Source: Epithemia pelagica (taxonomy: Eukaryota > Bacillariophyta > Bacillariophyceae > Surirellales > Surirellaceae). Taken from it: a stretch of 64,000 nucleotides of DNA. Where the stretch lies: contig OX337236.1 in assembly GCA_946965045.2 (NCBI GenBank), positions 2,294,001 to 2,358,000 on the forward strand, read 5' to 3'. The position numbers and the translations under genes were made by a program. Positions 55,498 through 64,000 of the stretch are shown in pieces; within the stretch, counting starts at the first letter, position 1, and each line of letters begins with the position of its first letter. The notes under the pieces were generated by a model. The model ran no database searches and was not told the DNA's origin. It saw nothing but the letters and a program-made list of their open reading frames with translations.

Positions 55498-55697
55498 NNN
55501 NNNNNNNNNNNNNNNNNNNNNNNNNNNNNNNNNNNNNNNNNNNNNNNNNNNNNNNNNNNNNNNNNNNNNNNNNNNNNNNNNNNNNNNNNNNNNNNNNNNN
55601 NNNNNNNNNNNNNNNNNNNNNNNNNNNNNNNNNNNNNNNNNNNNNNNNNNNNNNNNNNNNNNNNNNNNNNNNNNNNNNNNNNNNNNNNNNNNNNNNN
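55498..55697. other. Assembly gap (200 N)
   Basis: 200 unknown bases. The GT31 gene's start lies in or before this gap. Confidence 1.
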
Positions 55698-56926
55698 ACC
55701 ACATTCCATGACAGCCAAAAAAGCCAGAACAGCTTCATCCTTAAGACTAAAACGAACAGTGACATGGTGACGAGTCAAGTTCATGGTACTGCCTCGTCCT
55801 ATTACGAAGGCACGACCCTTGTTGGAGGGAAACGAGTTGCCTACCGACTGCATTCTTCCCAAATTGACGCAAACGGCAAGTCATACCCCCGAACCCAAAG
55901 CAACATCAATGAAACCTCAATAAATGAGAAAAGCGCTGATCTAAACCTTCTTTTGGTGGGTGTCTTGTCGTCGCCTTGGTCTGGAATGACGCGAGATGCC
56001 ATTCGACGCACATGGGCCAACGACTCTCGAGGTGACCAACCTAGAAACACGAATAGAACCACGTCTTTAAATGGGCCGTGGGGAACGACACATCCATACA
56101 AGCCAAGTCAGGTGTTATTTGTGGTGGGAGGACCCTGGACAGACGAATTGGCTCTGGAATTTGAGCAACATCAAGATTTGTTATGGGTGGATCGAGAGGA
56201 AAGTTATCGATCTATTACCTGGAAGGTTTTGGTGATGCTGGCAGTGGCACAAGCGTACGTACGCCATGAAAGGGAATCCAACAAACATGCAACTGCCAAC
56301 TGAAAAACAGAAAGACCCTCACCACCTGTTGTTCCATGCTTTGTTATCGCAGCCATTGGCCAGATCGCCATGTCCTTAAAGTAGACGACGATTCCTATGT
56401 TCGAATACAGGCAATTACACAAGTCATTAACGGACCAACACCCATTTCGTACTGGGGATTGTGCAATAAACACGCTCCCGTCCTTCGCAATCACACTCCT
56501 GGCCGCAGGCACCGTCGTGGCAAAGTTAATGTCCTGAAACGACAACAGCAAGTAGAAAAACAAGAAAGGAATGCACGTTGGACCATTGCCTGGCAGGACT
56601 TTGGAGAAACGCACTATCCGCCCTATGCCATTGGAGCCGGATACGTCCTGTCCCCATCCACGGTAGCTTGTTTGGTAGAACAGCAGTCCCAATGGAACCA
56701 AACAGGTATATTGCCTGTCGAAGATGCTTTTGTTGGTATCTTGTGTCGTGCCTGTCATGTGTCGTGTCAAACGTCGACCCGAGTCAAGGGCGAACCAACG
56801 TGGGAGGAACATGTCGGCAAGTTTTGGATCCTTCATCATATTGCCCGCGACGGAACGAAAAGCGCGTATACCATGGAGGGCATTCACCAGACGTATCGTG
56901 CCCTGGATGGCATACAAACAAAGTGA
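55698..56926 (+). CDS. GT31 family beta-1,3-glycosyltransferase, 5' end missing in gap
   Basis: After the gap the frame is open to GT at 56255; a 98-nt intron (56255-56352, GTACGT...GCAG) follows, then exon 2 (56353-56926). Joining gives VAQAHWPDRHVLKVDDDSYVR, which restores the DDD metal-binding motif of GT31 enzymes. Other family blocks are LLVGVLSSPWSGMTRDAIRRTW, VLFVVGG and ILPVEDAFVGI. The signal anchor expected for a Golgi enzyme lies in the gap. It should transfer galactose or N-acetylglucosamine in beta-1,3 linkage, acceptor unknown. It is divergent from the sulfotransferase-like gene. Confidence 0.85.
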
Positions 56927-57407
56927 ATGCGGTGGGTATCTTGTTGTCAGACCGTCGACACTTTGATGGTAGACAGGGGAAGATATAGTGGGTGACACAT
57001 TCGTGGACTCCCCTCTAGCTTATGGACATACTCGAGCTCTATGTGAAATGGACTTCTGTCTACTCCCCAGTGGGTCCAGGTATAAGGGACAAAAAGTTCT
57101 CAATCAAAATTGTGATCAATATGCATACACGCTGGGAGTTAGACTGTCAGCAACTGAACACAACAAAATTCTGTTTAGATCGAATTTCAGTCGTGATGTT
57201 CCTTCCTGTTGTTCCATTCACCTCTTCTTGATTGTAGATCGTTGAAGCAACAGGCGACGTCTGAAAAAGAGTTGAGTGGATTGATTGTTGTTGCAGTCAT
57301 TCGTGGATCCAGCAAGCAAAGATTCATCGGAACAAGAGAGCAACGAGACCGAGCAGACTTGCCCAAACCGAGCCCCGCTACGAAGTGTAACAACAAACTA
57401 CCATAAA
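56927..57407. other. Intergenic stretch
   Basis: No feature recognised. It should contain the GT31 3' end and the upstream region of the LysM gene. Confidence 0.45.
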
Positions 57408-58985
57408 ATGTCGGAAGGCGGTCAATTTCCCTGGAAGCGACAACACGCCGTTCATCGCAGCCGGGCTCCCAATTATCAACAATTGATGCAACCCCTCCCA
57501 GATCCTCCGAGTGGAATGCAATGGATTCACGATACGAGGAATGGTCAGTGGACCTTGTGGGATACCCGACACGAAGTCACGGCTCAACAGGAATATTTGG
57601 ACTCTACCCACGACGACTCGTCCTCGGCAGCTTCATCCTCCACTACTTTGCTGTGGACGCACCCATCTCAAGCAGAGACTGTGCCGACTTTCCATAGCAC
57701 GGTGGGTTCCGATGCGGCGGTGCCCACTGTCGCAGTAGCGGTGGTAGAGGCACCAACGGAACCAACAACAAGCGCTGTCCATCGGTTCCAGGAGGATCCT
57801 TTGCCTAGGGCCACCCCCATTGTCGAACCTGCTGCAGCGGCAGATCCTTTGTTGTCGTCCTCGTCATGCGTCACCCCAACAATCAGTGCTGCTACACCGA
57901 GTGACAGTGCTACGGTTGCCCTAGCAACGACTCCTCTCAATGTGACGGATGCATCCGATGTACCACCCGTGGCGGCAGCGCCAATCTGTCGTGGCCAACA
58001 TGACACGGAGAATCTCAAGGCGGCAACTCATGGCAAGAACCACATGTTTGACGAACATCAAACCCACAAGATTCACGACCCAAACAATGAGGAAAAAGAC
58101 TACATTGTGCATTACATATTGCCCGAATACGATACCTTGGCGGGCCTGTGTTTGCGGTATCGTATTTCGCAACGACACTTGCAACGGGTCAATGGTTTTT
58201 CAGGTTGCAATTCCTTACGGTTGGCACCCAAACGGCTCGTCATTCCCATTACCGAAAAGGCTCGTAAATACGGATGGCAAGCACAAGACGTGGACAGTCA
58301 ACCCTTTCAAATCTCGGTCTTGTTGGCCCATTATCCTCACTTGTCCCGGATGGAAGCCAAATGGTACGTGTGACGTGCATATTTGCTTGTAGTTTGGGGA
58401 TTTGCTTGTAGTTTGGGGGTGCGAGATGTGTGTGGAGCTTTGGTTATGTGGATAGTCTTAGAATCTCGTGTGTGTTCTTTGGCTCTCTTATCACCCTTTC
58501 TTCTTGCCTTTTTCTCTCGTTTTCCCCATGAAACTATATGTGTATACAACAGTTACTTGGAAACCAATGATGAAGATTTGAATCAAGCCTTACATGAAGC
58601 AGCCGAGGATTATGCTTGGGAACAAGCTCAAAAACAACAGGAACAAGCCGAAGCCCAACGACGAGAACAAGAACCGAAAAAGAACCATCCAAGAAACGTC
58701 AAGCCGCCGCCCTTTACGGATCCGCGACAACAAGACTCGGAGGATCCGTACGGTCGAAACGACCAGGAGGATGACGATGACGAACCGGAGGAGGATTGTT
58801 TCTTGTTGAGTTGGATGTTCTCTCTGGTACGATTCATTCCTGTGCCTCAACCGACCAAGGCATTGGATGGAGAACCATCGTCCTCCATGCTGGAATTGCA
58901 ATCCTCGTCGCCTACCCTTCATCTCCCCCCAGCAAGGCTTCCCCCAGCAAGGGTCGTTATGGCGCCCCGGACCCTCATGTTGTAA
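57408..58985 (+). CDS. LysM-domain protein with a UBA-like C-terminal segment
   Basis: Starts at ATG 57408 (MSEGGQFPWKRQ). Exon 1 ends at 58363 and a 189-nt intron (58364-58552) is followed by exon 2 to 58985. The junction gives MEAKCYLETNDEDLNQAL. About 462 residues. The first 240 residues are low complexity (Thr, Ala and Ser). A LysM domain (YIVHYILPEYDTLAGLCLRY to LAPKRLVIP) follows, then a segment YLETNDEDLNQALHEAAEDY resembling a UBA-like helical motif, a Gln/Arg coiled coil, an acidic run and a hydrophobic CFLLSWMFSLVRF. There is no signal peptide, so this fits the cytosolic LysM proteins of eukaryotes such as SH3/LysM adaptors rather than peptidoglycan binding. Function unknown. Confidence 0.75.
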
Positions 58986-59479
58986 GACATCATCACATGA
59001 CCCGAAACCGACAGTCAGTGCATAGAATTCATGGGCAATAGAGTACCTTCATCGCCTTATCGTAGTATCGGAAACCCAGCCAAGAATCTAGGCTATGACT
59101 TCCGTTAAGTCTCATTGTATCCACCATTGGTAGAAGTGAAATGACATGGGAGCTCCGAATACATCTCATCCGAATATGTGGGAACTAGAGGAATTCCACA
59201 GAGCATAATACTCATAGCTGAGGCTGGTTAACTCCCTAGCGGGGGAGTTTTTGAGCTTGTAATTTCGTTGAAACACGAAATTAAACCCTCTCAGCCACTC
59301 CCGCTAGGGGATGAGGCTGGTTTCCGCGATTGAAAATTACACCTCAGAAGGCGGGATGTACACAATCGTTTTCCATTAGAATTCATTCATTGTCGTTCGT
59401 GTGAGGGTGTAAATACGCACGCACTTCCGAGTTTCGAACCACCGCGCACAATCTCGAGATTCTCTTTCCCTATCTCAAT
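58986..59479. other. Intergenic stretch with a short palindrome
   Basis: AACTCCCTAGCGGGGGAGTT at about 59229-59248 is a perfect-looking hairpin, and CACTCCCGCTAGGGGATG at about 59297 is a related copy. No gene. Confidence 0.5.
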
Positions 59480-59614
59480 ATGGTCTTCTATTTGAAGTTT
59501 GAAGAAAGAAACAATATCTATTCTCCTAATAGATCCCATCTTTCGTCCATTCCAAAATATCATCAACAAGGCACGCAAGAAGAAGAAGAAGAAAGGGCGA
59601 GAACGAGAGAAATC

Positions 59615-60826
59615 ATGATCTGGTCGTTGCGTGGATGGTCGTCGTCGTCGTCGTCGTCGTGGGACATCCTGATTGTCGTTTTGGTGGTTCTTTTGCTGAA
59701 CGAGGCGGTGCTTGGGTTTCCCTTGGTGTCACCACCGACACTACGACAAATGGGACAACAAGAACGTCGCATTATCCACCATGAATCCATACAATCCTTG
59801 CATTCCACGAGACGAAGAAGATACAGCCAGAATGTTGCTCGTGACGATGACAATGACAAGCAGCCATCCACCAATGATCCTTTTGGATCGGACAACTCGT
59901 CGTTGTTGCACACCAGTCCAATGCTGTACGCTCGACGATCATGGTTGACGGCGGCAACCGCCACTGCTCTAACACCATTATTTTGGGTACCCTCTGCGAG
60001 TCATGCCGCCACCGACGAAGAAAACGAGACCGATTCGTCGACAGTCAGCAGTACAGAGCCTCGCATTACCAATCGTATTTATTTGACCATCAAGGGTTTG
60101 CCCGAGAGTGCCGACACTCCGACTCCCAATCGCCGCATTGTGATTGGTTTGTACGGTGATGTCGCGCCGCAAAGTGTCGCTCGCATTCTAGCCTTGGTGA
60201 GTCCATCGGGCTTGTCGGCTCCCTGCCGTCCTCGTGCCGAACGGTCCTTGCAAAAGGAACAATTGGAAGCCAACAAGGTGTACAATTCCTGCATGGAAGG
60301 ACAAGAACAGGGCGTGTCGTGGCAGTACTCCACCTTGTGGAGAATTGTCCCCAATGTACGATTGGATCTGGGCGCCGTGACGGGCAAGTTTGTGGCTCGA
60401 CAATTTCCCGATTGGCAAGAAACCAGCAAGGGCATTATGACGGAGGACGATCAATGGAAGTTGTGGCAATCGTTGCCAGGTCTAGTGTCGGTACGACGAG
60501 GATCGGACTCGGGATTTGGATGTACCATTACTCCCACCACAGCTCCCTCCTCCTCCCAATCCACAGACGACGATTGGGACGAATTGCGCCGCAATCACAT
60601 TGTCGTGGGACGTGTCTTGGAAGATGATAGCAGCATGTCGGTGGTACAGGCCTTGAATCAAGTACCAGTCATTACCACCGCCAAACAATTCAATTACATG
60701 GCCTTGACGGGCACCCCGAAAACAACGGCGGCTCCCAATCGGTCCTGTCAATACGGAGGTCCCATGTATTGCAATGAAAACAAACCCTTGGTGAAATTGA
60801 CCATTACCAATGTGGGCTTACTCTAG
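59615..60826 (+). CDS. Thylakoid-lumen cyclophilin-type peptidyl-prolyl isomerase
   Basis: 403 residues from the ATG at 59615 (MIWSLRGWSSSSSSSW); a longer frame from 59480 adds 45 charged residues and would hide the signal. The leader is bipartite: a signal peptide (ILIVVLVVLLLNEAVLG) ending at G-FPLV, which fits the diatom plastid motif with Phe after the cut, then a twin-arginine lumen signal (ARRSWLTAATATALTPLFW) ending SASHAA. The mature part has IVIGLYGDVAPQSVARILALV, DSGFGCTIT and HIVVGRVLEDDSSMSVVQALNQV, as in cyclophilins. The catalytic Arg region is atypical. It probably folds or chaperones thylakoid lumen proteins. Confidence 0.8.
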   Translation: MIWSLRGWSSSSSSSWDILIVVLVVLLLNEAVLGFPLVSPPTLRQMGQQERRIIHHESIQSLHSTRRRRYSQNVARDDDNDKQPSTNDPFGSDNSSLLHTSPMLYARRSWLTAATATALTPLFWVPSASHAATDEENETDSSTVSSTEPRITNRIYLTIKGLPESADTPTPNRRIVIGLYGDVAPQSVARILALVSPSGLSAPCRPRAERSLQKEQLEANKVYNSCMEGQEQGVSWQYSTLWRIVPNVRLDLGAVTGKFVARQFPDWQETSKGIMTEDDQWKLWQSLPGLVSVRRGSDSGFGCTITPTTAPSSSQSTDDDWDELRRNHIVVGRVLEDDSSMSVVQALNQVPVITTAKQFNYMALTGTPKTTAAPNRSCQYGGPMYCNENKPLVKLTITNVGLL

Positions 60827-60956
60827 ACACTAGTAATAGAGATTGGGACATGGTTTGCCGGCAATCCATGAATGCGCAGAAATGACTGACTCCCATCTAT
60901 ATTCCAATGAGAAATGAGAGATAGCCGACTGACAAGTAGCCTATCTTGCTTCTCAT

Positions 60957-61020
60957 AACTGAACGACCTATGTGCGACCTAAAATCTTTCGTTCAAAACT
61001 GAACGACCTATGTGCGACCT
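60957..61020. repeat. Two 24-bp direct copies, period 40 bp
   Basis: AACTGAACGACCTATGTGCG with flanking bases occurs at 60957 and 60997. It lies in the intergenic region between the cyclophilin and RRP5-like genes. Confidence 0.85.
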
Positions 61021-61152
61021 TAAACAGGTTCTGAGCTCTGAGATTCCAGGACCACCGAAAAAACGCAATGGTCTCATTTCTCATTTTGTGTTCACAAGGA
61101 TGAGGTAGTTGCCAGCCAAAGGAAGACAACGACACAAAATCACTACTTCAAA

Positions 61153-64000
61153 ATGGAAGAAAGCTTTCCTCGAGGTCGAATTTCACGGCCGTTGGCCTTT
61201 CAAGGTGACACGAAGAAGAAGGACGAGGGCTACCACAACAAGAAGGAAAAGGGCCACTCTCGAGGCCGTCGCGATCGAAGCCACGACGATGACGACGACG
61301 ACAAGACCAAGAAACGACCCCGACATGCTTCGGACTTTTTGTTTGGTTCCGACACGAAAGATACAAGTCGCAAGCTATCGCCACCCAAACGAGGCAAGAC
61401 GAATTCAACTGGTACGAGTGCAACTACGACGACGGCATCTTCCTCGAATGTATTGCCATTGGGAGGAGGGGGTGTTGTCACGTCGTCGCATCCTCGTCAT
61501 CAAACAAAGACATCCTCCTTTTCGTCATCCTCGATTTCGACCAGTCGTTGGATTGAATCTTTGGGATTCTCCAAATTGCATGCCGGATTTCGTGTCTTGG
61601 CCATTGTGCGACAAATCCAACCACCACAATCCGACACGGATCACGACGAATTATACGTCTTTGCCTTGCCTCATCATTGGACGGGATACATGGTGCACAA
61701 GAACAGTTCCAACAAACAACAACGATTGCGCTTGTCGGTTGGTCAAGTCTTGACAGTGACCATTGTGCAAGCAGTCCAAGAACCGGGGCCCAATGGGACA
61801 ATGCGTCGACGCATTCAAGTCTCGTGTTTGCCTCAGGCAGTCAATCCTACACTCGAAGAAACTCATTCGAGTAACGACCCACAACACGAACATGGTACTC
61901 GGTTGAGGGGACAAGTACAAAGTATTCAAGACCACGGTTTGATTGTCAATTTAGGATGGGATCAAGTTGGATTTTTATCCTTTGATGACATTGAATCCAA
62001 GTACCAGTTGGTGGAACACAGTGATGATGATGATGACAATGACGACGAAAAAGAGTCCATGGACGTTGACTCATCCAACACAAACATGGCGACGGAACCC
62101 ATTCTACGTCTGGGTCCAGGAAGCATTGTTGATGTCCTGGTACATCGACCGTCGTCGTCCTCCTCCTCCAAACACAAGAAGAAGTCAACCACAAGGACTC
62201 TTGGGAGTAGTACGATTGTACCTCTGAGGTTGCCTTCACGAAAGGAACAGGCCCATACCATTACGCAATTGGATCCAACAAAACATTCCTTGCAACACGA
62301 CGTGCATCCTGGACAATTGATTGAAACCACCGTGGAAGGATTCGCTCAAAATGGTCTGTGTTTGGCCTTTGGCGGAGCCAACAAGTCCGTTGTCTTTCGA
62401 GGAGCCGTAGAACGACATCATTTGGGCAGTGTCTTGTTGCCCACTTCCAAAACCGAATCACAGGATGCTTCGACGGGTAGTGGTACTTTTTCGGTCGAAA
62501 AGGAATGGAAGTCCATTTTTCCAGTTGGGAAAAAGATTTTGGCTCGTGTCATTGCTGTGGATCCATCCAGTAAAATTGTACGCTTTTCCTTGCAAGGACA
62601 CTTGATGAACTATCATGCCGCCTTTTCTGTCCATGGTTCGTCGTCCCCTCCCAAAGCATTGGCCATGCCTCCGCTGGGATCCCTCTATAGCAATGCCACG
62701 GTCCTTCGGTGTGATCCAGGAGTTGGTGCCTTGCTGGCCTTGCCGCCCTCGTCGACAAATGATACGCGAGACGACGACGACGAGGACACCAGCAGCGCTG
62801 TTGCCCTGCATCCACCCCCTTCGACGGATCCACGCTATATCAAGGGACAATCCATTCAAGCCGTTTATGTGCACATTTCCAAGGCCATGGATGAGTACAA
62901 TCACGAAACTACCAAAACGGCCAAAAAGAAAAAGAGCAAGGATTCGCAAGCTCATGGTTTGTTTGCCAAAACCTTTGCCCCCTCGACCCAACATAATGTC
63001 CGTATCTTGGCCAACTCCAATTGGTTCGAGGGCTTTGCGTCAGGGGCCACGGCACGCTCCATTGTCGAGGCTCATGTCGTGTCGTATGCGGACTTGGTAC
63101 CGGGACAATTGTACAAGCAAGTTCGTATTCTTCGAGGAGCGAACCATCCGAACAATAATAAAAGGGGTGGTGACAGTGTGGGTGTGGTGGTCGACTTTGG
63201 AATGGGCGTTGGTGGTTTTATTCCCAACAGTCACTTGTTTGATCATCAAGACCACGCGGCGGGTAGTAGTAGCGGCAGTCATTACCGATCGCAAGTCCTC
63301 AAAGTGAAGTATGCTACGAATGCCAAGGTAACCGTCCGAGTCTTGACGGTAGATGTGGAACATCGCCGATGCATTGTCACGGCCAAAAAAAGTTTGGTCT
63401 CGGCAGAGTCGCATCAAATCTGGTCCTCCTATGAGAGCTTGCGCAAGGGACAAACCGGAATGGGTGTTGTCACCAAGCTTGACCCTCACAAGGGTATGTA
63501 CGTTACCTTTTTCAACAATGTCAATGGCTTTGTGCCCATTCGACATGTACGACAATTTCAACAACAACAACAAGCGTCCGAAGTGGAGGAGGAATCGTTG
63601 CACAATGTGGGGGATGTGATTCAATGCCGTGTGCTGCAAATACAAAAATACCAACGTAAAAACCAAGACAAGACGGGTCAAGAATGGAACTTGACGTTGG
63701 GATTATGCACTCCGAGTGAACCTGAGGATCCCCAGAATGAAGAGGATGCGACCAACCAAATGAATGTTGACGACGACGACGAAGAAGAGACCTTGTATCA
63801 ACAACATATCATGAAGGTTCCAGTACAGAGTATTTTACCGAGTCGGTGTTTGCGGGTCGTTCATGTCAAGGAATCTCACGAAGTGGTCAAGAATGGTAAG
63901 GTGATTGTCATTCCTGGCCATGCCTTGGTGGAAGTAGCGACGAAGCACTTGCCTGTTCAGTTCGAGACCAATAAAGATGATAGCGATGGTGCTAGCCCAG
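61153..64000 (+). CDS. RRP5/PDCD11-like S1-repeat ribosome biogenesis factor, partial (C-terminus off right edge)
   Basis: From ATG 61153 the frame runs 949 codons to the window end without a stop. It starts MEESFPRGR, as in RRP5/PDCD11, followed by a basic/acidic disordered head. Several S1 RNA-binding repeats follow: LRGQVQSIQDHGLIVNLG, PGQLIETTVEGFAQNGLCLAF, PVGKKILARVIAVDP, GMGVVTKLDPHKGMYVTF and VGDVIQCRVLQI. Between them FEGFASGATARSIVEAH and VSYADLVPGQ match RRP5 spacing. It would bind pre-rRNA and act in 18S and 5.8S processing in the nucleolus. Long Asp runs interrupt the domains. The C-terminal TPR-like region of RRP5 is not in the window. Confidence 0.85.
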   Translation, partial: MEESFPRGRISRPLAFQGDTKKKDEGYHNKKEKGHSRGRRDRSHDDDDDDKTKKRPRHASDFLFGSDTKDTSRKLSPPKRGKTNSTGTSATTTTASSSNVLPLGGGGVVTSSHPRHQTKTSSFSSSSISTSRWIESLGFSKLHAGFRVLAIVRQIQPPQSDTDHDELYVFALPHHWTGYMVHKNSSNKQQRLRLSVGQVLTVTIVQAVQEPGPNGTMRRRIQVSCLPQAVNPTLEETHSSNDPQHEHGTRLRGQVQSIQDHGLIVNLGWDQVGFLSFDDIESKYQLVEHSDDDDDNDDEKESMDVDSSNTNMATEPILRLGPGSIVDVLVHRPSSSSSSKHKKKSTTRTLGSSTIVPLRLPSRKEQAHTITQLDPTKHSLQHDVHPGQLIETTVEGFAQNGLCLAFGGANKSVVFRGAVERHHLGSVLLPTSKTESQDASTGSGTFSVEKEWKSIFPVGKKILARVIAVDPSSKIVRFSLQGHLMNYHAAFSVHGSSSPPKALAMPPLGSLYSNATVLRCDPGVGALLALPPSSTNDTRDDDDEDTSSAVALHPPPSTDPRYIKGQSIQAVYVHISKAMDEYNHETTKTAKKKKSKDSQAHGLFAKTFAPSTQHNVRILANSNWFEGFASGATARSIVEAHVVSYADLVPGQLYKQVRILRGANHPNNNKRGGDSVGVVVDFGMGVGGFIPNSHLFDHQDHAAGSSSGSHYRSQVLKVKYATNAKVTVRVLTVDVEHRRCIVTAKKSLVSAESHQIWSSYESLRKGQTGMGVVTKLDPHKGMYVTFFNNVNGFVPIRHVRQFQQQQQASEVEEESLHNVGDVIQCRVLQIQKYQRKNQDKTGQEWNLTLGLCTPSEPEDPQNEEDATNQMNVDDDDEEETLYQQHIMKVPVQSILPSRCLRVVHVKESHEVVKNGKVIVIPGHALVEVATKHLPVQFETNKDDSDGASP

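Noticed and set aside
57285-57407. Earlier start of the LysM protein
   Set aside because: Upstream start is TTG; the first ATG at 57408 has a normal context.

Overview
The window is nuclear DNA from a photosynthetic stramenopile, most likely a pennate diatom. Genes carry short GT-AG introns (67 to 189 nt). A cyclophilin precursor at 59.6 kb has a bipartite leader, a signal peptide followed by a twin-arginine lumen signal, as expected for a plastid surrounded by an ER membrane. No bacterial operon structure is seen. The species call is an inference from gene style.

The left two thirds (about 1 to 37 kb) is a transposon-rich landscape with few host genes. Two related DNA transposons, 3535-8178 and 11757-17465, flank an alpha-carbonic anhydrase gene. 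Both start GGATACTCGG, have long inverted arms, carry facing arrays of the 8-bp repeat ATCCACAA, and sit in 3-bp CWG target duplications (CTG and CAG). The second encodes a Harbinger-like DDE transposase plus three accessory ORFs. The first has no transposase and contains two nested insertions that its intact opposite arm lets one date. Next comes a degraded tyrosine-recombinase retrotransposon (18477-26400) with split direct repeats in A1-ORFs-B1-A2-B2 order, a piggyBac-like MITE, a minisatellite of about 1.4 kb, a 1.66-kb element with TTA duplications, a hAT-like MITE with a perfect 8-bp duplication, and a large transposase-like ORF broken by one TGA.

The right part (37.6 to 64 kb) is gene-dense. 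It holds a SET-domain methyltransferase, hexaubiquitin with a 6-nt first coding exon, a class I methyltransferase, and a proline/serine-rich protein. Two tandem exostosin-like glycosyltransferases follow, then a novel 252-aa protein set between 94-bp direct repeats, a sulfotransferase-like protein, a GT31 glycosyltransferase cut by an assembly gap, a LysM protein, a thylakoid-lumen cyclophilin, and the start of an RRP5-like ribosome biogenesis factor that runs off the right edge.

The four glycan enzymes between 46.9 and 56.9 kb look like Golgi enzymes and may work on a common sulfated glycan. That is inference. The most novel-looking object is the 5.7-kb four-ORF transposon with CWG duplications and satellite-bearing hairpin arms.
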